Source: Neotamlana sargassicola (GTDB lineage Bacteria; Bacteroidota; Bacteroidia; Flavobacteriales; Flavobacteriaceae). From it: a stretch of DNA of 64,000 bases. Below are positions 7,601 through 15,942 of this stretch, in pieces. A program made the position numbers and the translations under genes. The notes beneath the pieces are model-generated. The model saw only the letters and a list, made by a program, of their open reading frames with translations. It was not told the origin of the DNA and made no database searches. Numbering within the stretch: the stretch's first letter is position 1; every line of letters begins with the position of its first letter. The stretch is from the NCBI RefSeq assembly GCF_020523965.1, contig NZ_JAJAPX010000002.1, positions 558,001 to 622,000 on the forward strand, written 5' to 3'.

Positions 7601-8612
7601 TATTAAGGGCATTATTGTAAGATGGTAATATACTAATAAATTTTTCAACTGTTTCATTTAGAGATAAACTACTTCGCCCTCCTGCAGCATTGGTGTGGCC
7701 GCCACCGTTAAAATGTTCTCGAGACATTAAGTTTACCGAAAAATTACCTTTAGATCTTAATGAGATTTTTATGATACCTTCCTGTTTATCTTCAATAAAA
7801 ATTGCAGCTAAAACAATACCCTGTAGTGATAAGCCATAATTAACAAAGCCTTCAGTAAAGCCTTTTTTATAATTGTAGCGATTAAGTTCGTCCTGAGAAA
7901 GTGTAATATAAGCCGTTTTACTTTCAGGTATGGTTTTTAAGTTGTTAAGAGCACAACCCAATAGTTGTAAACGTTCAAAACTATTAGTGTCGTAAATATT
8001 GTTATGTATTTGCGAGTTATTAGCGCCTTTCTCAATTAAATTGGCAATAATATGATGTGTTTTACTTGTAGTTGATGGAAAACGAAACGAACCAGTATCA
8101 GTCATTATACCTAAATATAAGCAGGTAGCAATATCGGCATCAATTAAATTGGTGTCGTTTAATAAATCTATGTAATTGTAAACCATTTCGCAGGTAGAGG
8201 TCATACTAACATCGCTATAAGTATAGGTAGCATAATTATCTGGCGCTTGATGGTGATCTATCATTATTTTTAAAGCCTCACTGTTAGCTAGAGCGGTTTC
8301 CATTTCTCCAGTTCTGTGGAAAGCATTAAAATCTAGAGTAAAAATAACATCGGCACAATTAATTAAATTGTCGCTAGTATCTTTATCTGTTTCATATTTT
8401 AAAACAACGTTATTTCCAGGAACCCATTTTAAAAATTCTGGATAATCGTTTGGCATTATAACCTGTACATTATGATTTAGTTTTTTTAAATAATGAAATA
8501 ACCCTAGCGATGAGCCAATAGCATCGCCATCTGGGTTTTTGTGGGCTACAATTACGATGTGTTTTGGGGTTGAAAATAAATGTTTTATGTCGAGTAAATC
8601 TTGCTTTTTCAT
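7593..8612 (-). CDS. nrnA: DHH/DHHA1 phosphoesterase, NrnA-like oligoribonuclease / pAp phosphatase
   Basis: A 339-residue protein from the ATG at 8612 (an in-frame start at 8756 would run through the divergent ndk promoter). Metal-binding DHH-family motifs: HKNPDGDAIGSSLG, TLDFNAFHRTGE, MIDHHQAPDN and MTDTGSFRFPSTT. The DHHA1 domain ends in the RSKGNFSVNLMSREHFNGGGHTNAAGG-type glycine-rich block. NrnA enzymes degrade 2-5-mer RNA and convert 3'-phosphoadenosine 5'-phosphate to AMP, in the cytosol with Mn2+. First gene of nrnA-gldI-PPIase. A near-consensus promoter, TATCTTCG on the minus strand (8619-8626), lies just upstream. Confidence 0.9.
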   Translation of the reverse strand: MKKQDLLDIKHLFSTPKHIVIVAHKNPDGDAIGSSLGLFHYLKKLNHNVQVIMPNDYPEFLKWVPGNNVVLKYETDKDTSDNLINCADVIFTLDFNAFHRTGEMETALANSEALKIMIDHHQAPDNYATYTYSDVSMTSTCEMVYNYIDLLNDTNLIDADIATCLYLGIMTDTGSFRFPSTTSKTHHIIANLIEKGANNSQIHNNIYDTNSFERLQLLGCALNNLKTIPESKTAYITLSQDELNRYNYKKGFTEGFVNYGLSLQGIVLAAIFIEDKQEGIIKISLRSKGNFSVNLMSREHFNGGGHTNAAGGRSSLSLNETVEKFISILPSYNNALNNE

Positions 8613-8649
8613 AGTTTGCGAAGATACAATTTTTTTAAAATTGAATAAC

Positions 8650-8679
8650 TTGTTTTTAATTATAAATAGCGTACTTTTG
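8650..8679 (+). promoter_or_regulatory. Promoter of ndk (-33 TTG and -7 TAnnTTTG)
   Basis: TTG at 8650-8652 and TACTTTTG at 8672-8679 are separated by 19 bases, the textbook Bacteroidota arrangement, 20 bases before the ndk ATG. Confidence 0.8.
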
Positions 8680-8699
8680 CAGGCAAATAAATACATTAT

Positions 8700-9119
8700 A
8701 TGGCAACAAATAGAACATTTACAATGCTTAAGCCTGATGCTGTTGAAAAAGGACACATTGGTGCAATACTAGAAAAAATTTCTGCTTCAGGTTTTAAAAT
8801 TGTAGCAATGAAATTAACACAATTAACTAAAGCTGATGCTGAAGAATTTTATGCAATACACAGCGAGCGTCCGTTTTATGGAGAGTTAGTAGAATACATG
8901 ACTCGCGGGCCAATTGTTGCGGCTATTCTTGAAAAAGAAAATGCGGTTGAAGATTTTAGAACTTTAATTGGAGCAACTAATCCAGAGGATGCAGCAGAAG
9001 GAACTATTAGAAAATTATATGCAGAATCTATTAGCCAAAATGCAGTGCATGGAAGCGATAGCGATGAAAACGCTGCTATTGAAGGTGCTTTCCATTTTTC
9101 TGGAAGAGACACTTTTTAA
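8700..9119 (+). CDS. ndk: Nucleoside diphosphate kinase
   Basis: A 139-residue NDK, the family's normal size. It swaps the terminal phosphate between nucleoside di- and triphosphates through a phosphohistidine. Seen: FTMLKPDAV (phosphate-binding Lys), [16 protein letters not shown], the RTLIGATNP loop, and the active-site His117 in NAVHGSDS. Ends with the usual FHFSGRDTF. It is divergent from nrnA with its own strong promoter and ends at a strong hairpin terminator, so it is monocistronic. Confidence 0.97.
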   Translation: MATNRTFTMLKPDAVEKGHIGAILEKISASGFKIVAMKLTQLTKADAEEFYAIHSERPFYGELVEYMTRGPIVAAILEKENAVEDFRTLIGATNPEDAAEGTIRKLYAESISQNAVHGSDSDENAAIEGAFHFSGRDTF

Positions 9120-9142
9120 TTTTTTAGTTATAATAAATACAA

Positions 9143-9175
9143 AAAAGCCCGCAACAATGTTGCGGGCTTTTGTTT
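9143..9175. terminator. Bidirectional terminator between ndk and the first cold-shock gene
   Basis: A perfect 13-bp stem (AAAAGCCCGCAAC, loop AAT, GTTGCGGGCTTTT) flanked by A and T tracts; serves ndk on plus and the cold-shock gene on minus. Confidence 0.92.
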
Positions 9176-9196
9176 TCTTAAAAAGTTACTACTATA

Positions 9197-9385
9197 TTAA
9201 ACAAGTTTTACGTTTACAGCGTTTAACCCTTTTCTTCCTTCTTGTAAATCGAATTCTACGTTATCTCCTTGTTGAATTTCATCAATTAAACCAGAGATGT
9301 GAACAAAATGTTCTTTGTTTGAACCTTCTTCTGTAATAAAACCAAATCCTTTGGTATCGTTGAAGAATTTTACTGTTCCTGTCAT
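9197..9385 (-). CDS. Cold-shock domain protein (CspA family), copy 1
   Basis: A 62-residue single cold-shock domain. RNA-binding motifs are KGFGFI (RNP1) and EHFVHISGL (RNP2), with the opening TGTVKFFNDTKGF and the closing NVEFDLQEGRKGLNAVNVKLV. Such proteins bind single-stranded RNA/DNA and melt mRNA structure. It is about 80% identical to the neighbouring copy 2, so a tandem duplication. The 170 bases upstream contain the terminator of copy 2 and a likely untranslated leader, so the two are probably transcribed separately. Confidence 0.93.
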   Translation of the reverse strand: MTGTVKFFNDTKGFGFITEEGSNKEHFVHISGLIDEIQQGDNVEFDLQEGRKGLNAVNVKLV

Positions 9386-9489
9386 TTTTTTTTAAGATAT
9401 TAAATTAATTATTTGTGTTAATGCAAACTCAGTGCCAAATAATAATTATTAGCTATCTATTTAACAAAAAGTTAGACAAGCGAAAGATA

Positions 9490-9532
9490 AAAAAAAAGCC
9501 TGTTCAAAATAAATTTTAAACAGACTTTTTTA
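9490..9532 (-). terminator. Terminator downstream of cold-shock copy 2
   Basis: On the minus strand AAAAGTCTGTT pairs with AACAGGCTTTT (U-G wobble) and runs into a long T-tract, 26 bases past the stop at 9558. Confidence 0.75.
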
Positions 9533-9557
9533 AAATTGTAAGTGTTAAAGTATATGT

Positions 9558-9749
9558 TTAGATTACTTTTACGTTTACGGCGTTTAATCCTTTTCTACCT
9601 TCTTGTAGATCGAATTCAACATTATCGCCTTCACGAATTTCATCGACAAGTCCTGAAATGTGTACGAAATGTTCTTTGTTGTTGTCCTCTTCTACGATAA
9701 ATCCAAATCCTTTTGAATCATTGAAGAATTTTACGGTACCTTTACTCAT
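9558..9749 (-). CDS. Cold-shock domain protein (CspA family), copy 2
   Basis: A 63-residue cold-shock domain, nearly the same as copy 1 (KGTVKFFNDSKGFGFI, HFVHISGLVDEI, EGRKGLNAVNVKVI). RNP1 and RNP2 aromatic residues are intact. It has its own promoter (TACCTTTG on the minus strand, 9773-9780) and terminator. Different leaders for the two copies suggest different expression conditions (inference). Confidence 0.93.
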   Translation of the reverse strand: MSKGTVKFFNDSKGFGFIVEEDNNKEHFVHISGLVDEIREGDNVEFDLQEGRKGLNAVNVKVI

Positions 9750-9772
9750 TGTGTTTTTATTAAATTAAGCGA

Positions 9773-9780
9773 CAAAGGTA
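9773..9780 (-). promoter_or_regulatory. -7 promoter element for cold-shock copy 2
   Basis: Minus-strand TACCTTTG is an exact TAnnTTTG match 24 bases before the ATG at 9749. Confidence 0.6.
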
Positions 9781-9842
9781 ATGTAAATAAGTATAGTAAC
9801 CGGTGTTTTAGCGGTTTATTTTAAATAAATTTTAAGTTGTAT

Positions 9843-10139
9843 TTATCTTAAAATCAGATTCTTAATAATTTCTTTGCCTAACTCTTCGTTAAGCATATTA
9901 ATTATTTTTTGTTTTCCGTAGCTTAATTCTTCACGAAGTACACTGGAGCTTAAGCTAACATAAAGGGTTTCGCGCTCTAAACTAACCGAAGTGGTATAGT
10001 TGTTTATGCCGTTACCCATTAAATTTTCCCAGGCATTAGCAACGTTTACTTTATCTAGGCCTTTATCTAACTTGTTAGTTTCAACAAACTGCTTTAGCGC
10101 ATCGCTAATACTTAAGTGGTCGTGGTTTCGTTTTGCCAT
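9843..10139 (-). CDS. DUF721 / DciA-like protein
   Basis: A 98-residue protein of the DUF721 family: ISDALKQFVETNKLDKGLDKVNVANAWENLMG, then TLYVSLSSSVLREELSYGKQKIINMLNEELG, which is the compact KH-like fold of the family. DciA proteins in many bacteria lacking DnaC help load the replicative helicase DnaB. It lies 5 bases after recF on the same strand, the frequent recF-dciA arrangement. I assign the family with confidence; the helicase-loading role is from family knowledge. Confidence 0.85.
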   Translation of the reverse strand: MAKRNHDHLSISDALKQFVETNKLDKGLDKVNVANAWENLMGNGINNYTTSVSLERETLYVSLSSSVLREELSYGKQKIINMLNEELGKEIIKNLILR

Positions 10140-10144
10140 AGTTT

Positions 10145-11224
10145 TTACAGGTTAAATATCTCGTAGCTTTGGTGTACTTGTTTTACAGCATTTTCGGTTC
10201 TGTTAGCATGTGTATCGCTTATAAATAACTGGCCAAAATTTTCATCGTCAACTAATTTAATAATTTGTGCAACTCGGTTTTCATCTAATTTATCAAAAAT
10301 ATCATCGAGTAATAAAATAGGGTTAACGCCGCTTTGGGCTTTTATAAAATCGAACTGTGCTAATTTTAAAGCTATTAAAAATGATTTTTGTTGTCCTTGG
10401 CTCCCGAATTTTTTAATGGGGTGCGTTTCTATATTAAATTGTAAATCGTCTTTATGTATGCCAACACTAGTGTATTGTAGTGCTTTATCTTTATTAATGG
10501 CTTGTTTTAAAAGTGTGTCTAAATCATTATCAAACAAATGGCTATTATATACCAAATCTACTTCTTCATTACCATTACTAATAGCGTTGTAGCGCGACTT
10601 AAAAATAGGAATAAATTCTTGTAAAAAGGCATCGCGTTTTTTAAAAACTTGAGAGCCGTATTCGTTTAATTGGTTGTTGTAAACATCTAGTGTGTCTTGG
10701 TTAAACGTGTGGTTTAGTGCAAAATATTTTAATAATGCATTACGTTGTGCCAGAGTTTTATTATAACTAATTAATTGGTTTAAATAAGTTTTATCGCTTT
10801 GCGAAATTACGCTATCAATAAATTTTCTGCGGGTATCGCTACCTTCAATAATTAAGTCTCTATCGGCAGGCGAAATAATTACTAAAGGCAAAAAACCAAT
10901 ATGTTCACTAAATTTTTCGTAAGCTTTTCCGTTACGTTTAATTATTTTTTTTTGGCCCCGTTTTAGACTTATTGTTATTTTTTCTTCAGCTTCAATTTTT
11001 TCGTAATTACCATTTATTACAAAAAAATCTTCACCGTGTTTTATGTTTTGCGATGCTACAGGGTTAAAATAACTTTTTCCGAAAGATAAATGATAAATTG
11101 CATCGAGTACATTTGTTTTTCCAATGCCATTGTTACCTACAATACAGTTAATTTTGTTGTTAAAAACAAAAGATTTACTCTCGAAATTTTTGTAATTAAG
11201 TAAAGAAAGTGATTTTAAAATCAT
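10145..11224 (-). CDS. recF: DNA replication and repair protein RecF
   Basis: A 359-residue SMC-like ATPase, normal length. From the ATG at 11224 it begins [19 protein letters not shown]; a TTG four codons upstream is a possible but weaker start. Walker A is GNNGIGKTN, the [15 protein letters not shown] signature and Walker [17 protein letters not shown] are intact, followed by FISDTHANR. RecF with RecO and RecR loads RecA at single-strand gaps. First gene of recF-dciA. Divergent from the TPR gene. dnaA and dnaN are not next to it. Confidence 0.96.
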   Translation of the reverse strand: MILKSLSLLNYKNFESKSFVFNNKINCIVGNNGIGKTNVLDAIYHLSFGKSYFNPVASQNIKHGEDFFVINGNYEKIEAEEKITISLKRGQKKIIKRNGKAYEKFSEHIGFLPLVIISPADRDLIIEGSDTRRKFIDSVISQSDKTYLNQLISYNKTLAQRNALLKYFALNHTFNQDTLDVYNNQLNEYGSQVFKKRDAFLQEFIPIFKSRYNAISNGNEEVDLVYNSHLFDNDLDTLLKQAINKDKALQYTSVGIHKDDLQFNIETHPIKKFGSQGQQKSFLIALKLAQFDFIKAQSGVNPILLLDDIFDKLDENRVAQIIKLVDDENFGQLFISDTHANRTENAVKQVHQSYEIFNL

Positions 11225-11328
11225 AAAAAAAGGCAACTATAAATGCATTTAAAGGCTTACAAGCTTAAAGAAGCGCAAATTATTGAAAAATATCAAATAA
11301 ATAGGCTTTTAGTTATGAAGAAAAATTT

Positions 11329-11336
11329 TATTTTTG
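11329..11336 (+). promoter_or_regulatory. -7 promoter element for the TPR-ribH unit
   Basis: TATTTTTG matches TAnnTTTG, 27 bases before the ATG at 11363 in the recF-TPR divergent gap. Confidence 0.6.
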
Positions 11337-11362
11337 CGCCACATTAATTTAGACAGCATAGC

Positions 11363-12139
11363 ATGGCGACGTATAAAAAGAAAGGTGGGAAACCACAAAC
11401 AAAAGTAGAAAAGCAAATTGATATTGAAGAGGATTCTACTACGGCCGAAGTATTTAATACTTTAGATGAAACAGCTTCAAAAACAGAGGCTTTTGTACAA
11501 AAAAATCAAAAATATATATTTATTATTATTGGTGTTGTAGCCTTAATAGTTCTTGGTTCTATGGGGTACAAAGAGTTTATTGCTAAGCCAAAACAAACTA
11601 ACGCTATGAACGATATGTTCCAAGCGCAGAAGTATTTTAACGAGGCTGTAAATAATGCAGGTACAGCAAAAGATTCATTATTTAATTTAGCATTAACTGG
11701 AGGAGAAGGTAAATTCGGTATGTTAGATATTATTGATGAATACAGCGGAACACCGTCTGCTAATTTAGCAAATTATTATGCTGGTACGGCATACCTAAAT
11801 TTGAAAGATTACAAAAATGCTATTGAGTATTTAAGTGATTTTAGCAGTGAAGATGAGGTTTTAGCTCCATTAGCAAAAGGAAATATAGGTGATGCTTTTG
11901 CTCAGTTAAACCAACCAGAAGACGCTTTAAGTTACTACGAAGAAGCAGCAAATATGCGAGATAACGAATACACTACACCAATGTATTTGTACAAAGCAGG
12001 TGTAATAGCTTTAGAGTTAGGAAAAGCAAGTAAAGCATTAGGTTACTTCGAGACTATAAAAGAAGATTACGCTAATTCAACTGAAGCTTCGCAGGTTGAA
12101 GTTTTAATAGGTAAAGCGCAGGTGTTGGCTAATAAATAA
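11363..12139 (+). CDS. Membrane-anchored tetratricopeptide-repeat protein (YfgM-like layout)
   Basis: A 258-residue protein with a lysine-rich cytosolic N-terminus, one membrane span (~residues 50-68, YIFIIIGVVALIVLGSMGY) and an outer part with TPR-like helices (PSANLANYYAGTAYLNLKDYKNAIEYL, PLAKGNIGDAFAQLNQPEDALSYYEEA). The layout recalls YfgM-type ancillary SecYEG factors, but I do not see enough to assign a function. It sits 3 bases before ribH and shares its promoter; this gene pair is common in Flavobacteria. Confidence 0.85.
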   Translation: MATYKKKGGKPQTKVEKQIDIEEDSTTAEVFNTLDETASKTEAFVQKNQKYIFIIIGVVALIVLGSMGYKEFIAKPKQTNAMNDMFQAQKYFNEAVNNAGTAKDSLFNLALTGGEGKFGMLDIIDEYSGTPSANLANYYAGTAYLNLKDYKNAIEYLSDFSSEDEVLAPLAKGNIGDAFAQLNQPEDALSYYEEAANMRDNEYTTPMYLYKAGVIALELGKASKALGYFETIKEDYANSTEASQVEVLIGKAQVLANK

Positions 12140-12142
12140 TAT

Positions 12143-12628
12143 ATGGCTACAGAAAATAAAAACTTATCACAATACGATAAAAACACAATCCCAAACGCGA
12201 GCAACTTTCGGTTTGGGATTGTTGTTTCAGAGTGGAACGAAAACATCACAGAAGGTTTATACCAAGGTGCTTTTGATGCTTTAATTGATAACGGTGTGCC
12301 TCACAATTCTATAATTCGTTGGGATGTACCAGGAAGCTTCGAGCTAATTTATGGCTGCAAAAAAATGATAGAGCAAAATGTTGATGCTGTAATTGCTATT
12401 GGAAGTGTAATACAAGGGGAAACCAAACACTTTGATTTTGTTTGCGCAGGTGTTACTCAAGGTATAAAAGATTTAAATATAATTACCGATACACCAGTAG
12501 TATTTTGTGTACTTACCGATAATACCATGCAACAAGCCATAGATCGTTCTGGAGGTAAACATGGAAATAAAGGTACAGAGGCTGCTATAGCTGCAATAAA
12601 AATGGCTAATTTAAAGTCAAATAGCTAA
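12143..12628 (+). CDS. ribH: 6,7-dimethyl-8-ribityllumazine synthase
   Basis: A 161-residue enzyme joining 5-amino-6-ribitylaminouracil with 3,4-dihydroxybutanone 4-phosphate, the penultimate riboflavin step. Motifs: FGIVVSEWNENIT, WDVPGSFELIYGCK, AIGSVIQGETKHFDFV (His and phosphate loop) and FCVLTDNTMQQAIDRSGG. It would assemble into a large shell-like oligomer. Transcribed with the TPR gene; the other rib genes are not in the window. Confidence 0.96.
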   Translation: MATENKNLSQYDKNTIPNASNFRFGIVVSEWNENITEGLYQGAFDALIDNGVPHNSIIRWDVPGSFELIYGCKKMIEQNVDAVIAIGSVIQGETKHFDFVCAGVTQGIKDLNIITDTPVVFCVLTDNTMQQAIDRSGGKHGNKGTEAAIAAIKMANLKSNS

Positions 12629-12725
12629 TATTAAGCTTGTTTAAGTTACCAATAGTCTCTTGTCGTTAAGCATTAATGTTAACAATTTTTGGCATTTCTC
12701 CACTTAGTTTCTGCCTATTTTTAAG

Positions 12726-12733
12726 TATTTTTG
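12726..12733 (+). promoter_or_regulatory. -7 promoter element before the small membrane protein pair
   Basis: TATTTTTG, exact TAnnTTTG, 20 bases before the TTG start at 12753. Confidence 0.55.
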
Positions 12734-12752
12734 AGGTTTAAATACCACAATT

Positions 12753-12983
12753 TTGTTTAAACAACGTAAGCCCAGGACTTTTAATTATCAACCTCGATTT
12801 TCAAAGGAAAATCAAGAGCAATCTCACGAAAGTGAAACAGATAAAAAAGACTTTGCTTCAAAATGGCGAAATAGTGTTGGTAACAGAAAAAAAGTGAAAG
12901 GCATTATGCCAATGCGTACTTTAATTTTGGCTTTGGTATTATTATTGATTTGTATGTATTTACTCGAAAAAAAATACATGTAA
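12753..12983 (+). CDS. Small single-span membrane protein, paralogue of the next gene (TTG start)
   Basis: A 76-residue protein with a basic N-terminal motif (RTFNYQPRF), a charged middle and one C-terminal membrane span (TLILALVLLLICMYLLEKKYM). It starts at TTG; this start is supported because the N-terminus then lines up with the next gene (KQRKPRTFNYQPRF against KTRKNKKFNYQPRY). Homologues beside ribH are often labelled 'riboflavin synthase subunit beta', which the sequence does not support: there is no enzyme domain. Function unknown. Confidence 0.7.
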   Translation: MFKQRKPRTFNYQPRFSKENQEQSHESETDKKDFASKWRNSVGNRKKVKGIMPMRTLILALVLLLICMYLLEKKYM

Positions 12984-12999
12984 CTTAAAGCTAAACATT

Positions 13000-13281
13000 A
13001 TGGGACTTTTAAAAACGCGTAAAAACAAAAAATTTAATTATCAACCACGTTATTTTGACGATAAAGGTGAAGGTAATCCGTTTGAAATTAAACATAAATT
13101 CGACGATTTTAGAAAAACCATTGAAACTAATAAAAGCATAAAAACCCGATTTAATGAGGCTTTAGACGATTATAAAAATCCAGATAAAGAGGCTAACCGT
13201 CGTATTTTAATAATTGTAGGGATTTTAGTTTTAATATTTTTATTTATAATCGATTTCGATTTATCTATATTTTTTTCATAA
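13000..13281 (+). CDS. Small single-span membrane protein, paralogue of the previous gene
   Basis: A 93-residue protein with the same design: KFNYQPRYFDDKGEG near the N-terminus, a charged helical middle (EIKHKFDDFRKTIE), and a C-terminal span (ILIIVGILVLIFLFIIDF). It lies 16 bases after its paralogue and 6 bases before mutL, so the three are likely co-transcribed. No known domain. The basic NYQPR motif before a tail anchor suggests a cytosolic binding surface (inference). Confidence 0.85.
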   Translation: MGLLKTRKNKKFNYQPRYFDDKGEGNPFEIKHKFDDFRKTIETNKSIKTRFNEALDDYKNPDKEANRRILIIVGILVLIFLFIIDFDLSIFFS

Positions 13282-13287
13282 TAATTT

Positions 13288-15168
13288 ATGGCAGACATTA
13301 TACAACTTTTACCCGATCATGTAGCAAACCAAATAGCCGCAGGAGAAGTTGTACAGCGTCCAGCTTCGGTAGTAAAAGAACTTCTTGAAAATGCTATTGA
13401 TGCAGGGGCTAATACTATAAAATTAATTATTAAAGATGCCGGTAAAACCTTAGTACAGGTAATAGATGATGGCAAGGGCATGAGTACTACAGATGCACGT
13501 TTAAGTTTTGAGCGTCATGCTACTTCAAAAATTAAATCTGCAGACGATTTATTTCAGCTTAATACTAAAGGATTTCGTGGTGAAGCTTTGGCGAGTATTG
13601 CAGCCATTGCCCATGTAGAGCTTAAAACCAAACAAGAAACAGACGATGTTGGTAACACCATACAAATAGAGGGTAGCAAGGTGGTTACACAAGAAATTGT
13701 GGTAACACCCAAAGGCACATCGGTTGCGGTAAAAAACTTGTTTTTTAATATTCCGGCACGACGTAATTTTTTAAAATCAGATGCTGTAGAATTACGCCAT
13801 ATTATGGATGAGTTTCATCGTGTAGCTTTAGCTCATCCTTCTATAAATTTTCTTTTTTACAATAACGGAAGCGAAACCTTTAATTTGCCGGTTAGTAATT
13901 TTAGGCAACGTATTGTAAATATTTTTGGAAGTAAAACCAATGAAAAGTTGGTGCCAGTTAACGAAGATACCGAAGTACTTAAAATTTCTGGTTTTGTTGG
14001 TAAGCCCGAGTTTGCCAAAAAAACACGTGGTGAGCAGTATTTTTTTGTGAATAATAGATTTATAAAAAGTGCTTATTTAAATCATGCCATTGCCTCGGCG
14101 TTTGAAGGGTTATTAAAAAACGGAACACACGCGAGCTATTTTTTAAATTTAGATGTAGATCCGCAAACCATAGATATTAATATTCATCCCACTAAAACTG
14201 AAATTAAATTTGACGACGAGCATACGCTTTACGCTATTTTACGTTCGGCTGTAAAACATAGTTTAGGGCAATTTAATATAGCACCTGTTCTAGATTTTGA
14301 TAGAGATCCTAATTTAGATACCTCGTATACCCAGCAAAAAATTAATATTAAAGCACCGGAAATTGAGGTTGATAGAAGTTTTAATCCGTTTAAAAACGAG
14401 CCTATTAAAACAGAATCTAAATCGTCTTTCTCAGGTAGACAAACCACATCGTTCAAGCCAACACCTAATAATTGGGATAGTTTGTATGTTGGCGTGGCTT
14501 CAAAAGAAATAAATAATAATAACGAAACACTTGTAGATTTTAGTGAAGTTCAATTTGAAAGTGAAGAGCAAACAGCTTCAATGTTTGATAATAATGAGGT
14601 AGAACAAGCTAATACAACCTATCAAATTCACAATAAATACATTGTAAGCACAATAAAATCTGGTATGTTGGTTATCGATCAATACCGTGCACATCAAAGG
14701 GTTTTATATGAAGATTTTTTAAAGAATCTTACTATAAAAGAAGCTACAAGTCAGCAGTTATTATTTCCGCTACAGTTACATTTTTCAAAACAAGATGTAG
14801 AGATCATCAGTCAATTAAAAGAAGATTTAGAATTTACAGGATTTTTATTTTCAGAAATAACTAAAGAAACAGTCGAAATTACTGGGGTTCCGGTAGGTGT
14901 TCCCGAAAGCGAAGTGTCTATTATTTTAGAACAGTTAATAAGCGATGTAGAAAACGAGGTGCCCGATAGTAATTTTAGTGCGGCCGATTTACTAGCGAAA
15001 TCTATGGCTAAAAGTTTAGCAATTAAAACAGGGCAGGCTTTAAAAAAAGATGAGCAAGAACACTTGGTAAATAAACTTTTTGCTTGTAAAGAGCCAAACG
15101 TTTCGCCTGCTAATAAAACAACATTTATTACTATGAGTGTTGATGAGTTAGATAAAAAATTTATATGA
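13288..15168 (+). CDS. mutL: DNA mismatch repair protein MutL
   Basis: A 626-residue MutL. The N-terminal GHKL ATPase is complete: ELLENAIDAGA, DDGKGM, HATSKI, TKGFRGEALASI, and the lid GTSVAVKNLFFNIPARR. A linker (~340-440) leads to the C-terminal dimerisation domain. The endonuclease motif DQHA(x)2E(x)4E of nicking MutLs is altered here to D464-QYRAHQRVLYE, with H, A and E replaced by Y, R and Q, and the C-terminal CPHGRP-type zinc motif is replaced by NVSPANKTTF (604-613). This copy therefore may not nick DNA itself (inference). MutL couples MutS mismatch recognition to strand removal. Confidence 0.95.
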   Translation: MADIIQLLPDHVANQIAAGEVVQRPASVVKELLENAIDAGANTIKLIIKDAGKTLVQVIDDGKGMSTTDARLSFERHATSKIKSADDLFQLNTKGFRGEALASIAAIAHVELKTKQETDDVGNTIQIEGSKVVTQEIVVTPKGTSVAVKNLFFNIPARRNFLKSDAVELRHIMDEFHRVALAHPSINFLFYNNGSETFNLPVSNFRQRIVNIFGSKTNEKLVPVNEDTEVLKISGFVGKPEFAKKTRGEQYFFVNNRFIKSAYLNHAIASAFEGLLKNGTHASYFLNLDVDPQTIDINIHPTKTEIKFDDEHTLYAILRSAVKHSLGQFNIAPVLDFDRDPNLDTSYTQQKINIKAPEIEVDRSFNPFKNEPIKTESKSSFSGRQTTSFKPTPNNWDSLYVGVASKEINNNNETLVDFSEVQFESEEQTASMFDNNEVEQANTTYQIHNKYIVSTIKSGMLVIDQYRAHQRVLYEDFLKNLTIKEATSQQLLFPLQLHFSKQDVEIISQLKEDLEFTGFLFSEITKETVEITGVPVGVPESEVSIILEQLISDVENEVPDSNFSAADLLAKSMAKSLAIKTGQALKKDEQEHLVNKLFACKEPNVSPANKTTFITMSVDELDKKFI

Positions 15169-15171
15169 TGT

Positions 15172-15192
15172 AACCTCTGTAATATAGAGGTT
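15172..15192 (+). other. Hairpin between mutL and the rhomboid pair
   Basis: AACCTCT pairs with AGAGGTT (7 bp, loop GTAATAT). There is no T-tract after it, so it is not a classical terminator; it may be an mRNA-processing or weak attenuating structure. Confidence 0.4.
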
Positions 15193-15213
15193 TACAAAAA
15201 GAGAGTTTAAATT

Positions 15214-15942
15214 ATGATGAGAATTTCAGATACCGTAAAACATTTAATAATTATTAATGTATTAGTGTTTATAGGTACATTAACGATAGGTGGAGGTCAA
15301 TTATTTTATGAATGGTTTGCCTTATATTTTCCAAAAAACGAAGCGTTTAAACCTTGGCAAATTGTTACACATATGTTTATGCATGGTGGCTTTACACATT
15401 TGTTATTTAATATGTTTGCACTTTGGATGTTTGGTTCGCCTGTAGAGAATGTTTTAGGCTCAAAGCGCTTTTTGTTTATATATTTTTCTGCTGGTTTAGG
15501 TGCTGTGGCATTACAGTTAGGGTATTATTATTTTAAATATATTCCTATGGAGCAAGAGGCGATGGCTTTAGGTTTTACGCAAGATCAAATTGTAGAAGTA
15601 TTTAAAGAAGGCAAGGCATTTCGTGCAATAGGGCAAGAGTTTAACCAGATTTATTATGCTTCAATGGTTGGTGCATCGGGATGTATTATGGGAATTTTAG
15701 CTGCTTTTGGTATGATGAACCCTAATGCAGAACTTATGATGATTTTTCTTCCAATTCCTATAAAAGCCAAGTATTTTATCCCAGGAATTATTATATTAGA
15801 CTTAGTTTCAGGTATAACAGGGCAATCCTTTTTTAGCCCAAGTAATACGGCTTATATGGCTCACGTTGGTGGTGCTATTACCGGATTTATTATTATGTGG
15901 TATTGGAAAAAAAATCAGTTTAACCAAAATCGTTGGTATTAA
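15214..15942 (+). CDS. Rhomboid-family intramembrane serine protease 1
   Basis: A 242-residue, six-span rhomboid. The catalytic Ser is S155 in MVGASGCIMG, the His is H217 in YMAHVGGAITGF, and the second-helix HMFMHGGFTHLLFNMFALWMFG carries the conserved His and Asn that form the oxyanion pocket. Rhomboids cut transmembrane helices of membrane proteins. Its stop overlaps the start of a second rhomboid (TAATG), so they are made together. Substrate unknown. Confidence 0.92.
   Translation: MMRISDTVKHLIIINVLVFIGTLTIGGGQLFYEWFALYFPKNEAFKPWQIVTHMFMHGGFTHLLFNMFALWMFGSPVENVLGSKRFLFIYFSAGLGAVALQLGYYYFKYIPMEQEAMALGFTQDQIVEVFKEGKAFRAIGQEFNQIYYASMVGASGCIMGILAAFGMMNPNAELMMIFLPIPIKAKYFIPGIIILDLVSGITGQSFFSPSNTAYMAHVGGAITGFIIMWYWKKNQFNQNRWY

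Noticed and set aside
8613-8756. Upstream start for the DHH phosphoesterase
   Set aside because: It would overlap the divergent ndk promoter and coding start; the conserved domain begins soon after the ATG at 8612.
12753-13281. Riboflavin synthase beta subunit
   Set aside because: The proteins are 76 and 93 residues with a membrane tail and no enzyme motif; the name comes only from nearness to ribH.
15172-15192. Intrinsic terminator after mutL
   Set aside because: The hairpin is not followed by Ts, so it is reported only as a hairpin.
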